In this document: one piece after another, positions 37,101 to 43,885 of the stretch | Layout of the letters: the number at the start of each line of letters is the position of its first letter | Numbering within the stretch: the stretch's first letter is position 1 | Assembly (NCBI GenBank): GCA_963989385.1 | Contig: OZ022510.1 | Coordinates: 33,919,448 to 33,983,447 of the forward strand | From: Ctena decussata | Taxonomy: Eukaryota; Mollusca; Bivalvia; Lucinida; Lucinidae | Direction of reading: 5' to 3' | Length of the DNA stretch: 64,000 bases | The notes under the pieces: model-generated | What the model was told of the DNA's origin: nothing | Databases searched by the model: none | The model's input: only the letters and a program-made list of their open reading frames with translations | Program-made: the position numbers and the translations under genes

Positions 37101-40100
37101 TAGTTTCAGAGGAGATGTCGTTTGAAAATATTGACGGACGGACGACGGACGACGGACGGACGGACGACGGATGCCTGCCTATACTATAAGCTCACCTGTG
37201 AGCCTTCGGCTCAGGTGAGCTAAAAAATGCAAATGAAAAGCATATACGGGCTGCAAAACCACAAAACCAACAAAGTGGCATTGCGCCATGTGAAGACTCA
37301 CAAAAGCCTGGGCATATCTACCTAGTCTGATCAGGATCTTCACTGTACACTTAAAGGGTACCTAAGGGTCTACCCTACCACCATGCCAACAGCTAAGACT
37401 CTGACCTGACTGCCGGGCCGCGTAGCGCAATCCGTAGGGCACCTGACTCATAAGTCAGAGGTCCTGGGTTCGAAACCCGGCCTGGCCACATACTTTCGTT
37501 TCTCCTTCCGCTGATTCAAGAAGGGCAGTTGTCAGTTACTGGCGAAAGTATGTGCACTTAATACTAGTTAACCGCTTAGGAGGTCTAAGCCTGCCCAGGA
37601 ATAGTGTGGTTAGGTTAACTGACCGTCCCGACATGACCTTAGCTGTTTACCGTGGACGTTAAGCATCAAATCAATCAATCAATCAAAATCTGACCTGACT
37701 GGGCAGATGTCCAGGCTAATATGTGTGTTTGTGTGGCGCATATGCCACTTTGTTGGTTTTGTCATGCTTCGGCTCATGCTTTTCTCCATGGGCAAATAGG
37801 GAACTCAAATTATTATTGCCTTTTTATGAAGAGCACTGTACACAATGTATGCTTGCATTCACATCCCTTAACCAGGCCTCATACTGACAAAGCTTTTCCA
37901 AGCCTGAAATGCCTGCTTTCGCAGCCTAAAATAGCCCTTTTAAGCAGAAAAAAAAACTGAAAACTTAAAAATCAAAGCCTGAAATCAAGTAAAATTCAAG
38001 AAATGAAAGCCTGAAATCCTGCAGAAGCCTGAAAACTATGAGGCCTGTTAACTTGAGATTTGAATGTGCTTTTTATGTAAGAGGGTACACTTTATGCGGA
38101 AGCAACACATCAATTTTCATTTTGCACCCCCCCTCCCCCCCAACTCTCTTGCCAATCAAAGTCAACTTTAAAGAAATGCATTTGCTCCCTTGTCTAGGAG
38201 CAATTTTTTTTTTCCTTTATGACTAGACCCCACTTGAAAGTTTTTTTTTTGTCCATTGAAGCCAACAGGAAGTCATTAAAAACTTTGCCCTTTTTTTAGT
38301 TCTTAAAAACCATGGCTGTGTACATATCCACCAAGTCTGATCATGGTTTCAGATAAAAAGCCATGATCAGACTGGGGGGATGGGTAGACCCCATGTTTTT
38401 CACCTTAAGATACAAAAGGACTTTGTACTTACTTGGTCGTGGTCTTTCCTGCCTCTCATAGCCCCGGTCTCTGATGTCCCGCTCCCTCTCTCTTGCTCTC
38501 TCCACCCGTCTCTCAAGTTTTTCCCTCTTTCTCTCCTCTTTGTGTTTTCTTTTATGCTTTTCTTTCTTCTTTACTTGTACTTGCGGAGGTTTGATGTCGA
38601 GGGTGTCACTGTGTTCTTCTTCTTCCTCTTCTTCTTCAGGGGAGTCCCTAATGAAAACAGAATTTATAAAACGACATTAGTGGTTGCTATGCTGTTGCTA
38701 AGTCTGAATTTCTATGAAGGAGATTCCCTACAACAATGACATTTGCTCTGGAGGAACAGTCTTTTTCAGATTGTTCCTCCAGAGCAAATTTCACAGTTGT
38801 AGGGAATGTCCTTCATAGAAATTTAGCCTAGCAACGGCATAGCAAAGACTTAAGTGGTTTTATAAATATGGTCCCAGGGCTACAGATTAGAATCTAGGTA
38901 ACAGGGCTAACTAAGGGATTATTTTCATTTTATTTGCATAAAACATATGTAGTGACCCCTCATTAGAATCATCATGTTGAGACAATGCTAATGAGGTGCA
39001 GAAATAATAAAAGGCCATCGGCCAAGTGTCACCCGACGTTTGAAATGTGTCACAAACTGCAGCCCTTTATTCAGTTTCAGAGTAACTATATGGCCAAAAA
39101 CAGAAAATATGTGTATTACAGAACCTGGTCAGCAAATAATAACTGAAGCACAATATTACTGGGCCTCTATGAAGTTATAAAATACTTAAGTTTAGAAAGG
39201 GGCATTTATGTGTAAAACCAGAAAATATGTGTATAACAGAACCTGGTAAGCAAATAATGATTGAAGCATAAGCAGAGACATATACCCCAATTACTGGGCC
39301 TCTATGAGGTTATAAAATAGTTGAGTTCAGAACTGGGCGTATATGTGTAAAATCAGGCTACTGAAACTTTAGGCCCTTACAGAAAGAATGCCCAAAACAT
39401 AAGACTGTATACCCAATAACAAAATAACAAGGGCCATAATCCTCCTAATATGAATCTGATGAAAAAGAACAATGCATTTATGAAAATTCAGCCCATTAAT
39501 ACGAATAGTTCTTGAGTTATCCCTTTACCTTTAAGTGAATGTCTATTATCTATGAAAGGGGAATAACTCTGTCACTAATAAATTTAGCATATCCTAACAA
39601 TAATCAGAATACTCAATTTACCAAATGCTAATAGCATACCAAATTTCAGCTCTCTCGGTCAAACGGTTCAAAAGTTGGAAAAATACCAAAAACGACAAAG
39701 GGCCATAACTTTGTTAAATATAGGACAATTGAAATTCCAAAATCACATGCACATCTTCAGATCAAGATGAAACATTCTGCACAATTTCAAGTCAATCTGA
39801 TAAAAGATGTGACAGGAGTTGCGGGGACAAGGTCTGAGTCAGCAAGGGCCGTAACTCCATCAAAAATGGCCGAAACAAAAATAAAAAACCACATGCACAT
39901 CTTCATATCATAAGAATACAATCTGTAAAATTTCAAATCAATCCGATGAAAGACGTAGGAGGAGTTGCGGGGACAAGATTTCGGACGGACAGACGGACGG
40001 ACGGAAAGACGGACGGACTGACACACGGACGGACGAGGGTCATTTCTATAGTCCCCCCTCCGCCTACGTCGGGTGACAATGAAAAATTCTCAGAAATATC

Positions 40101-43100
40101 CTAAAAACACACTTTACCTGGAGCTCTGAAGAACATTAATTTGAGCAACAAATTTTAAGAAAGGGTGTACTATTTAGAGCCTTAATGTAACTAATCAACC
40201 ACTTACCAAACTGCTTCCAATAAAAGTAAAACTAAGTGAATACCTGAATATGAATCAGGGGTCATCCTAGAGCTTTCAGACAGGGAGAAGTTTTGTTGCA
40301 TTTTCAGGACATTAGGGAGAATTTTTGGCCCAAATTTTGGATTTTCCTATATGTTCTATACATTTTCACATCTCCCTCAGCTCAAATTAGGGAGAAGTCA
40401 GCCAGCTTAGGGAGACTATTTCTCCAAAATCACCCTGTAGGCTAAGCCCTGATGAATATGAGCTGCACACTGTTCCTGGTCACTAAATAGAGGATCTTAC
40501 ATGAGTGCTCATGTTTTATTGAATTTATTAAACGAGTTGGGGAAAAAGATAAGATGCGAGGCTTTGCCTCGCATCTTATCAATTTTCCCCAACGAGTTTA
40601 ATAAATTCAATAATACAGGAGCACGAATGCAAGATTCTATTTATCATATGACACTAAAATCGCATTTTATTAGCAAAATTTACACTAAAACGTCACGATT
40701 TTGCCATTAGAAAACGCGACGTTCTAATGGATGTCAGCGTATAACGTTACAACGTAATTTGCATATTTAATCCACTAGTGGATTATCGTTTTTATTGCAT
40801 GGCTTTATTACACTCTCAGATGCGACGTCATATGATAAATTCAGCTAATGACATTCTGAAAAATCTCTTAGATCAGGAGACAGACATCACCATGTAACAC
40901 CTGTTTTCTGATCTATTAAAGCTTAAATACAATATTTTGCCTGTAATTATTTGATTTGCAATCATTTTCATAAAAAGGAATAATATGACAGCAGGGTGTT
41001 CATCAGAATCAAAACTGTATCTCTGATCTCAGATCCACACATTCCGCTTAGATTATCTTTTTTATTTCCAGATAAGAAATACTGTTACATTGTGGCTTTC
41101 ATTTTGAAGCACCTCAGCGAGGAAGTTCAAAGTAAGGCATGAAATATGAGCCACATCATGTGATTTCCAACAAAGCCTCGCATCTTATCAATTTTCCCCA
41201 ACGAGTTTAATAAATTCAATAATACAGGAGCACGAATGCAAGATTCTATTGATCATATGACACTAAAATCGCATTTTATTAGCAAAATTTACACTAAAAC
41301 GTCACGATTTTGCCATTAGAAAACGCGACGTTTTAATGGATGTCAGCGTATAACGTTACAACGTAATTTGCATATTTAATCCACTAGTGGATTATCGTTT
41401 TTATTGCATGGCTTTATTACACTCTCAGATGCGACGTCATATGATAAATTCAGCTAATGACATTCTGAAAAATCTCTTAGATCAGGAGACAGACATCACC
41501 ATGTAACACCTGTTTTCTGATCTATTAAAGCTTTAATACAATATTTTGCCTGTAATTATTTGATTTGCAATCATTTTCATAAAAAGGAATAATATGACAG
41601 CAGGGTGTTCATCAGAATCAAAACTGTATCTCTGATCTCAGATCCACACATTCCGCTTAGATTATCTTTTTTATTTCCAGATAAGAAATACTGTTACATT
41701 GTGGCTTTCATTTTGAAGCACCTCAGCGAGGAAGTTCAAAGTAAGGCATGAAATATGAGCCACATCATGTGATTTCCAACAAAGTGGCATTGGTAACAAG
41801 GGCTTCGCAAGCGGCGCTTAATACGCCCGTTTTAATGTCATAAAGGAGTATGGAATGAACAATATTGTTTACAAAAGGATGGATAGGCAGACAAACAGGG
41901 GCAACCACTTTATAACTAATGACGGCAACATTATTCAAATATTTAACACATTAAATACTATGAGAATACCAAAAATCAGCTTCAAAGTTATTGTGGCTCA
42001 AAAGTTGAGTAATGCCATAGTTGAACAAGGGAGATAATTCATAAACTAAATATACTAGATTCTTGGCTCTACTACATTACCCTGACAAAATCACATTGTA
42101 CGGTTAAGGAATCACAGAGGAAACAGGAAATTTATGCAAGGGCAGATAATTCATTAAGCCAGAGTTGTGGTTCTTGCTCGGGATACATTGCCCCATTATT
42201 ATACATATTCCTACAAAGTTCCATTCTAATATTTCAAAAGGTTAAGGAGATATGGAGTGACTGAGAAATGCCTAAAATTACTTATCAAAGGGAAGTAACT
42301 CCAAAATGAAGAAAGGGGGAGCAACCATTCTTGTATGCCACGCATCGTCTTATGATCATGCACATTGCTATAAAGTTTCATCATGATATTCCAAACGGTT
42401 ACAAAGTTAAGGTATGCACAAGATATGTATACACAAAAATAACCATAATCAACTAATGAAAGGGATGTAACTCTAAAATGAAGAAAGGGAGAGCAGCCAT
42501 TTTTGTACGCGACACATCGTTGACACTTCATACACATTGCTATGAAGTTTCATGAAGATATCCCAAACGGTTATCTAGTTATGGCGCGCACAAGACTGGC
42601 AGGGAAAAAATTAATCAAAGGGGCATAACTTGGAAACTAAGGAAGGGGGAGCAACCACTTCTGTACGCGACACGTTCCCCCAACCTAATACATATTCCTA
42701 CCAAATATCATGAATATATCCCAAAGGGTTAATGAGTTATGGAGCCCACAAGAATGTTTACGGACGGACAGACGGACGGACGGACGGACGGACAGCGCCA
42801 TGACATAATACGTCCGTTTTTTCAAAACGGGCGTATAAAAAGCAAATGCTATGATCAGACTGCACTTAAGTGCAGTCTGATCAGAGCATTCGCTTGTCAC
42901 ATCAGTATTCTATGGAAGTAGTCAAAGCCTTAGAGTCAACGATGAGGTCTCTGACTATGCCATGTAAATGAGAAGAATGAGCTGAATATCATGTGACAAA
43001 ATTGCCACATTGTTGGAAGTCACATGACCTGGTTTATGATTTTAAGGTGAATGGGTACACTTTCAGAGGAAGCAACTATATCATTTTCATTTTAGCCTCT

Positions 43101-43885
43101 CTTCTCAATGTGGTCAACTCTTAAAGAAAAGAAGTAAATTCTTTCTTTCATGAGTTGACCCATTTTAGATGAGACATCTTTGTTCAGGGAAGTCACAAAA
43201 ATTGTTTCAATTAAAAATAGCTAATAATCATGGCGTAGTAGCCAATACATCTTATTAGTATTTGCATAAACTATCTTAGAACTCCCTAAATGAAAGGGTG
43301 ACCCATAATATGGGTTTGAGGTTATAAAACTTGAGAACACTCTCAAAATCAAAATAAAGCACACTGATTGGCTGCTTCCGAGCATGTGCTCGGAAGCAAC
43401 CAATCAGTGTGCTTTATTTTGAGTTTAAGAATGTACTTAAGTTTTATAACCTCTGGGCCAGGCTGTTTCAATTAAAAATAGCTAATAATCATGGCGTAGT
43501 AGCCAATACATCTTATTAGTATTTGCATAAACTATCTTAGAACTCCCTAAATGAAAGGGTGACCCATAATATGGGTTTGAGGTTATAAAACTTGAGAACA
43601 CTCTCAAAATCAAAATAAAGCACACTGATTGGCTGCTTCCGAGCATGTGCTCGGAAGCAACCAATCAGTGTGCTTTATTTTGAGTTTAAGAATGTACTTA
43701 AGTTTTATAACCTCTGGGCCAGGCTTACCTCTCCTGTTCCTTGTCACTCTCTTGTTCCTCCTCTGCCTCTTCATTAGAATATGTCACTTCTTCCTCATGG
43801 TCACTACGAGCTTGAGCCTCTGGACTTGACGAGGCCAGTTCACCTTGTTCATAGGGGCTGCGGTCTGACTCTGACACCAGTGTCA
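13071..43885 (-). CDS. CDK11: Cyclin-dependent kinase 11 (PITSLRE kinase), 15 exons, N-terminus not in view
   Basis: This is a nuclear Ser/Thr kinase that acts with L-type cyclins in transcription and pre-mRNA splicing; vertebrate short forms also act in mitosis and apoptosis. Joining the 15 exons listed separately gives 2342 nt: 779 residues, a stop and a leading 2-nt split codon, with every phase consistent. Order: an acidic and Arg/Glu-rich N-terminal half ([23 protein letters not shown] tracts, poly-Glu runs), then the kinase domain with glycine loop EEGTYGVVY, catalytic Lys in VALKRLK, helix [18 protein letters not shown], the T-loop ending WYRAPE, and the C-terminal tail GPGFSLKF. The human protein is about 795 residues, so roughly 60 N-terminal residues are missing here. 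The introns are full of transposable elements. Confidence 0.96.
13307..13591 (-). mobile_element. tRNA-derived SINE (Met-like head), minus strand
   Basis: Read on the minus strand it starts with a tRNA-like head (gccgggccgtgtagtgtaat; anticodon loop around CAT in ctgactcataagtcag; B box GGTTCGAAACC). A conserved body (ggcagttgtcagttactggc) follows, ending in (AACC)n/(AATC)n-type tail repeats. The same family as 37413-37688. It sits in the CDK11 terminal intron. Confidence 0.85.
13869..14065. mobile_element. Palindromic MITE, family D
   Basis: The ends are gagctccagtaagaagggg and a mirrored ccctctctttaatatctgg. The centre is gaaccgtcttaaaagacagttc. Confidence 0.7.
14322..14507. mobile_element. 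Palindromic MITE, family D
   Basis: Starts tcctagataagagggagta. The centre is a perfect hairpin cccctcatctgaaccgtctc ... gacggttcagatgagggg. It abuts a family-F repeat on each side. Confidence 0.75.
14586..14813. mobile_element. Palindromic MITE, family A, copy 4
   Basis: The ends are GAGCCACAACACGACAAAAC and GGTTTTGTTGTGGCTC. The flanks ATAT and GTAT agree at three of four positions. Confidence 0.8.
14865..15250. mobile_element. Two-module palindromic element, family E
   Basis: Module 1 is bounded by ATTCTAATGCAC and GTGCATTAGAAT. Module 2 follows at once and is a hairpin bounded by GGGGATAACTG and CAGTTATCCCC, with arms gaggtaaatcatcggtttta and mirror. The other complete copies at 19770-20152 and 20400-20740 keep the same two-part order. 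Confidence 0.75.
15278..15467 (-). CDS. CDK11: CDK11 exon (kinase end and linker)
   Basis: It encodes [20 protein letters not shown] and [20 protein letters not shown], then [20 protein letters not shown] and KLL. This is the end of the kinase domain (R-I-x-A) plus the [15 protein letters not shown] signature of CDK11. The acceptor is cttccag; the donor GTGAGT is at 15277. The 190-nt exon starts by completing an Arg codon. Confidence 0.95.
15525..16075. repeat. Family-F palindrome and a SINE
   Basis: A family-F copy lies at about 15530-15705. A tRNA-like SINE on the + strand lies at about 15785-15985 (A box ggctcagtgggtaaag; later attccattcaactgtaaaaa). No coding signal. Confidence 0.55.
16076..16311. 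mobile_element. Palindromic MITE, family A, copy 5
   Basis: The ends are GAGCCGCGACACGACAAAAC and GTTTTCTCGTGTTGCGGCTC. A perfect duplication ATTT flanks it (16072-16075, 16312-16315). Confidence 0.88.
16670..16818 (-). CDS. CDK11: CDK11 exon (kinase C-lobe)
   Basis: It encodes [20 protein letters not shown] and [20 protein letters not shown], then SDVGFDLLN and a split Arg. This matches the CDK11 C-lobe (FKDLGTP.EKIWPG..ELP). The acceptor is tttccacag, the donor GTAGGT. Confidence 0.95.
16992..17186. mobile_element. Palindromic MITE, family D
   Basis: Starts gagctccagctaagaagggg. The central hairpin is gaaccgtctcggtgagacggttc, and the right end is ctgcttatctagaactc. Confidence 0.75.
17325..17460. 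repeat. Inverted repeat
   Basis: The arms are ctgtgaattatcgctaattaac and its complement gttaatcagcgctaattcacag, with a second pair (catgaaacattaa / ttaattcatgatg) inside. Confidence 0.65.
17725..17995 (-). mobile_element. tRNA-derived SINE (Ser/Leu-like head)
   Basis: A 9-bp direct duplication TCTGATAAA flanks it exactly (17716-17724 and 17996-18004). Read on the minus strand the head is gcgccgtagtcgagtggtta (A box) and atgagttcggggctc (B box). The tail end is ggctatgggaaacctttacc. Related copies lie at about 28770-28985 and 192-245. Confidence 0.85.
18308..18412. repeat. Inverted repeat
   Basis: ttaccctaatgtgcttaaat and attgggacacctgaaa are mirrored by aggtgccccaatacttaagc and acataagggtac. 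Confidence 0.7.
18889..19113 (-). CDS. CDK11: CDK11 exon (activation segment)
   Basis: Exactly 75 codons, from [20 protein letters not shown] and [20 protein letters not shown] to [20 protein letters not shown], then [15 protein letters not shown]. It holds the DFG magnesium-binding motif, the T-loop with the threonine that is phosphorylated in CDKs, the APE end and the DLWSVGC helix. The acceptor is ctttcag, the donor GTGAGT at 18888. Confidence 0.97.
19195..19430. repeat. Inverted repeat with gttgttcaaa end
   Basis: The ends are cagttgttcaaagcatcgtt and a mirrored ctaacgatatcattagtttt gaac. A central perfect hairpin pairs tgttgaaaaaatgtgagaag with ctttctcac-type complement. Confidence 0.6.
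19770..20152. mobile_element. Two-module palindromic element, family E (inverted)
   Basis: The hairpin module (ggggataactgtcttgaaaa ... gacagttatcccc-type mirror) comes first, then the module bounded by attctaatgcac and gtgcattagaat. Confidence 0.7.
20400..20740. mobile_element. Two-module palindromic element, family E
   Basis: The same order as at 14865, with a shorter module 1. The hairpin arms taaatcgtcggttttatggt and mirror are nearly perfect. Confidence 0.72.
20898..21019 (-). CDS. CDK11: CDK11 exon (catalytic loop)
   Basis: It encodes (G)[20 protein letters not shown] then [20 protein letters not shown]. It holds the HRDLKTSN catalytic loop with the proton-acceptor Asp. A split Gly codon joins it to the previous exon. 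The acceptor is tattccag, the donor GTAGGT at 20897. Confidence 0.97.
21069..21966. mobile_element. Pearl-like element I
   Basis: One end begins tgtcccccgccttggaaact. About five units of roughly 175 bp follow, each with ggattatatccaaaccacat and aaaactgtaggaggagttgc. Then a GGAC/GGACGGAC microsatellite (21888-21918) and a hairpin (tccgcttttc / gaaaaggcgggggaca). Confidence 0.75.
21967..22480. other. CDK11 intron without recognisable features
   Basis: AT-rich intronic sequence. No repeat family or coding signal was recognised. Confidence 0.4.
22481..22586 (-). CDS. CDK11: CDK11 exon (kinase hinge)
   Basis: It encodes [20 protein letters not shown] then [15 protein letters not shown] and a split Gly. 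This is the beta-4/beta-5 region and hinge of the kinase, nearly identical to vertebrate CDK11. The acceptor is atattgcag, the donor GTAAGA at 22480. Confidence 0.97.
22800..23360. mobile_element. Family M repeat interrupted by a nested small element
   Basis: Family M runs from atcatatgacgtcgcatctg to gagcattcatgtaagatcct. Within it, 22916-23105 is an insertion with near-inverted ends (caggacctgacaaatc / gatttgtcaggcc) and a 6-bp duplication TTGACG on each side (22910-22915, 23106-23111). It carries ggacaagt-type subterminal motifs shared with 33983-34691. Confidence 0.7.
23765..25480. mobile_element. Family M repeat interrupted by pearl-like element G
   Basis: Family M starts at about 23770 (atcatatgacgtcggacctg), breaks off near 24105 in aaattcaataata and resumes at 25450 with gagcactcatgtaagatcct. 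The interruption is element G, so G inserted later. Confidence 0.7.
24106..25450. mobile_element. Pearl-like element G, inverted copy
   Basis: Starts ctagaaatgtttttcagaga. About eight to nine units of about 145 bp follow (for example ccatgcaagtttggtgaaat), then GCCGACACCGACGCACC and the terminal hairpin gtcccccctcatctttggtg/ggggggac. It is the mirror of 1030-2555. The frames inside are repeat artefacts. Confidence 0.75.
25600..25959. mobile_element. Degraded family E followed by family D MITE
   Basis: 25600-25774 resembles the family-E hairpin module (gggataactgtattaaaact, ttttatggttgcaaatt). 25775-25959 is a family-D copy (gctctagataagagggagta ... tactccctcttat). Confidence 0.65.
26090..26211 (-). 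CDS. CDK11: CDK11 exon (PITSLRE helix)
   Basis: It encodes (D)[20 protein letters not shown] then [20 protein letters not shown]. It holds the catalytic Lys in VALKRLK and the family-defining PITSLRE cyclin-binding helix, unchanged. The acceptor is tatattacag, the donor GTAAGT at 26089. Confidence 0.98.
26212..27295. other. CDK11 intron with family D and F copies
   Basis: A degraded family-D palindrome lies at about 26815-26973 and a family-F copy at about 27035-27285. The rest shows nothing recognisable. Confidence 0.5.
27296..27521. mobile_element. Palindromic MITE, family A, inserted at the CDK11 splice donor
   Basis: The ends are GAGCCGCGACACGAGAAAAC and TTGTGTCGCGGCTC, with a perfect ACCT duplication (27292-27295, 27522-27525), which is AGGT in the CDK11 sense. 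The right end lies 2 bp from the exon (27524). The intron therefore begins GT from the duplication followed by GAGC from the MITE. Confidence 0.93.
27522..27523 (-). promoter_or_regulatory. CDK11: CDK11 5' splice site formed by a MITE target duplication
   Basis: On the minus strand the junction reads GACAG|GTGAGCC. AGGT is one copy of the target duplication and GAGCC is the MITE end. The distal copy at 27292-27295 reads AG|GTATAT, which is the likely ancestral donor. Confidence 0.85.
27524..27769 (-). CDS. CDK11: CDK11 exon (glycine loop)
   Basis: It encodes [60 protein letters not shown] and [20 protein letters not shown], then T and a split Asp codon. It joins the acidic linker to the kinase domain and holds the ATP-binding loop EEGTYGVVY. 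'SPIELK..LP.Y.PAIQGCR.VEEF' is the CDK11 pre-kinase signature. The acceptor is tattcttacag. The donor lies at the edge of a MITE. Confidence 0.97.
28140..28420. repeat. Degenerate tandem repeat of about 30 bp
   Basis: Variants of tatggatatccaaaaatcaa recur about eight times. They are AT-rich and show no coding signal. Confidence 0.55.
28770..28985 (-). mobile_element. SINE copy (family of 17725-17995), degraded
   Basis: Shares cctatccctctcctttcact, cccatttactgctgggttga and the tRNA-like end ctctaaccactcaaccactg. Confidence 0.7.
29039..29137 (-). CDS. CDK11: CDK11 exon (acidic segment)
   Basis: It encodes [20 protein letters not shown] then [12 protein letters not shown] and a split Arg. This is part of the Glu-rich stretch typical of CDK11 N-terminal halves. 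The acceptor is ttttttgcag, the donor GTAAGT at 29038. 96 codon-nt plus 2+1 split bases agree with the neighbours. Confidence 0.9.
29599..29834. mobile_element. Palindromic MITE, family A, copy 7
   Basis: GAGCCGCAACACAAGAAAAC to TTCTCCTGTCACGGCTC, with a perfect ATTT duplication (29595-29598, 29835-29838). Its edge is 26 bp downstream of the donor of the exon at 29861. Confidence 0.87.
29861..30073 (-). CDS. CDK11: CDK11 exon (acidic and basic segment)
   Basis: It encodes [60 protein letters not shown] and EDTESDSGS with split codons at both ends. The basic nuclear-localisation-like start passes into a run of glutamates, as in other CDK11 proteins. The acceptor is ttttattacag, the donor GTTAGT at 29860. 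Confidence 0.9.
30350..30495 (-). mobile_element. SINE relic (family of 61401-61572)
   Basis: It carries ttttcaacagtatttcagtc near its 3' end and a tRNA-like end around ctgctagatcagtacaccag. Confidence 0.65.
30992..31126 (-). CDS. CDK11: CDK11 exon (Arg-rich segment)
   Basis: It encodes [20 protein letters not shown] and [20 protein letters not shown], then QQPR, with split codons at both ends. RE/RS-type repeats are found in the CDK11 N-terminal half and fit a role with splicing factors. The acceptor is aacatttcag, the donor GTAAGT at 30991. Confidence 0.9.
31346..31977. repeat. Family-D MITE and unassigned intron sequence
   Basis: A family-D copy lies at 31778-31973 (central hairpin gaaccgttttgtcgagacggttc). 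The 133-codon + strand frame at 31346-31747 has no recognisable domain and is treated as chance. Confidence 0.6.
32165..32301 (-). CDS. CDK11: CDK11 exon (charged coiled-coil segment)
   Basis: It encodes [40 protein letters not shown] and QQRNA plus split codons. The high Arg/Glu/Lys content predicts a long helix. The acceptor is gattcttccag, the donor GTGAGT at 32164. Confidence 0.9.
32774..33009. mobile_element. Palindromic MITE, family A, copy 8
   Basis: GAGCCGCAACACGACAAAAC to TTTTCACGCGTCGCGGCTC, with a perfect ATTT duplication on both sides. Confidence 0.88.
33010..33940. other. CDK11 intron with a family-B palindrome
   Basis: A family-B copy lies at about 33515-33595 (gatcagtctgctcctgcagg and mirror). 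Nothing else was recognised. Confidence 0.5.
33941..34890. mobile_element. Palindromic MITE, family A, copy 9, split by a nested element
   Basis: GAGCCGCGACACGACAAAAC at 33941 and TTTTCTCGTGTCGCGGCTC ending at 34890, with a perfect ATAT duplication outside. The MITE sequence stops after gtgcgccca and resumes with gcccagcgcagac, showing a clean later insertion. Confidence 0.9.
33983..34691. mobile_element. Nested CAGGG...CCCTG element (hAT-like ends)
   Basis: 709 bp with inverted ends CAGGGCTCGAAATTT and AAATTTCGAGCCCTG, flanked by GCCCA duplicated from the host MITE (33978-33982, 34692-34696). Subterminal ggacaagt/ggacgagt motifs. CAGGG ends resemble hAT elements, though those usually duplicate 8 bp. 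No transposase was seen. Confidence 0.8.
35035..35167 (-). CDS. CDK11: CDK11 exon (charged segment)
   Basis: It encodes [40 protein letters not shown] and RKE, with Asn and Arg codons split at the ends. Phases fit both neighbours. The donor is GTACTA, a weak match to the consensus. The acceptor tract ggtttttttgtaaattccag adjoins the end of repeat K. Confidence 0.88.
35178..37222. mobile_element. Pearl-like element K
   Basis: The left hairpin is gagggccaatggccct (35182-35198). Degenerate units follow; two adjacent units around 36111-36990 (about 324 bp apart at 36434 and 36758) are almost identical. Near the right end is a GACGGACGGAC microsatellite (37131-37170), then the hairpin gctcacctgtgagcc / ggctcaggtgagc. 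Confidence 0.78.
37248..37775. mobile_element. Palindromic MITE, family A, copy 10, split by a nested SINE
   Basis: It starts gggctgcaaaaccacaaaac and ends ttgtcatgcttcggctc. The flanks ATAC/ATGC agree at three of four positions. The MITE is interrupted at 37413-37688. Confidence 0.82.
37413..37688 (+). mobile_element. tRNA-derived SINE (Met-like head), nested
   Basis: A perfect 13-bp duplication TCTGACCTGACTG flanks it (37400-37412, 37689-37701). The tRNA-like head (37413-37488) has an A-box-like tagcgcaatccgtagg, anticodon-stem ctgactcataagtcag and B box GGTTCGAAACCC. The body is ggcagttgtcagttactggc and the tail (AATC)n. Confidence 0.92.
38433..38647 (-). CDS. CDK11: CDK11 exon (DIKPP segment)
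   Basis: It encodes [60 protein letters not shown] and [11 protein letters not shown], with split codons at both ends. The acidic run followed by 'L.IKPPQ..KKEK' is the conserved CDK11 N-terminal motif. The acceptor is tttcattag, the donor GTAAGT at 38432. Confidence 0.92.
38656..38872. repeat. Inverted repeat next to the CDK11 exon acceptor
   Basis: The arms (tttataaaacgac, ttctatgaaggagattccct, tttgctctggaggaacagtc) are mirrored at 38755-38868. It begins about 8 bp upstream of the splice acceptor of the exon at 38433-38647. Confidence 0.75.
39018..40077. mobile_element. Pearl-like element L
   Basis: The ends are tgtcacccgacg and cgtcgggtgaca. Inside are two degenerate copies of an about 135-bp unit (gcaaataat, ttactgggcctctatgag) and two of another (accacatgcacatcttca). 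A CGGACGGACGGAC microsatellite spans 39983-40032. Confidence 0.75.
40485..41783. repeat. Family M element with a 609-bp tandem duplication
   Basis: Family M starts near 40488 and holds a perfect hairpin (gataagatgcgaggctttgc / gcctcgcatcttatc). The segment 40566-41174 is repeated at 41175-41783 with only about three differences seen (for example ttatcata versus tgatcata, gttctaat versus gttttaat). Confidence 0.9.
41818..42838. mobile_element. Pearl-like element with gcgtatta hairpin
   Basis: The left end is ttaatacgcccgttttaatg. About five units of roughly 115-150 bp follow (aaggaagggggagcaaccac, ctgtacgcgacac). A CGGACGGACGGAC microsatellite lies at 42760-42794, then the hairpin tacgtccgttttttcaaaac gggcgta. 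Confidence 0.75.
43204..43725. repeat. 261-bp tandem duplication carrying palindrome family C
   Basis: Two apparently identical 261-bp units (starting gtttcaattaaaaatagc) lie head to tail. Each holds a 136-bp palindrome (43318-43453, 43579-43714) with ends gaggttataaaactt and a centre ttccgagcatgtgctcggaa. The right edge lies 3 bp inside the CDK11 intron. A third palindrome copy is at 56011-56146. Confidence 0.92.
43729..43885 (-). CDS. CDK11: CDK11 first exon found in the window
   Basis: It encodes [40 protein letters not shown] and [11 protein letters not shown] with split codons at both ends. 'RSPYEQ' aligns with the conserved R-N-S-P-Y of the CDK11 N-terminus, just before the acidic region. 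The acceptor is catcttgcag, so at least one more coding exon lies upstream. The donor is GTAAGC at 43728. Confidence 0.9.

Noticed and set aside
37413..37488. Functional tRNA-Met gene
   Set aside because: The cloverleaf is only approximate, a SINE body and tail are attached and the whole unit is flanked by a target duplication, so it is the head of a SINE.
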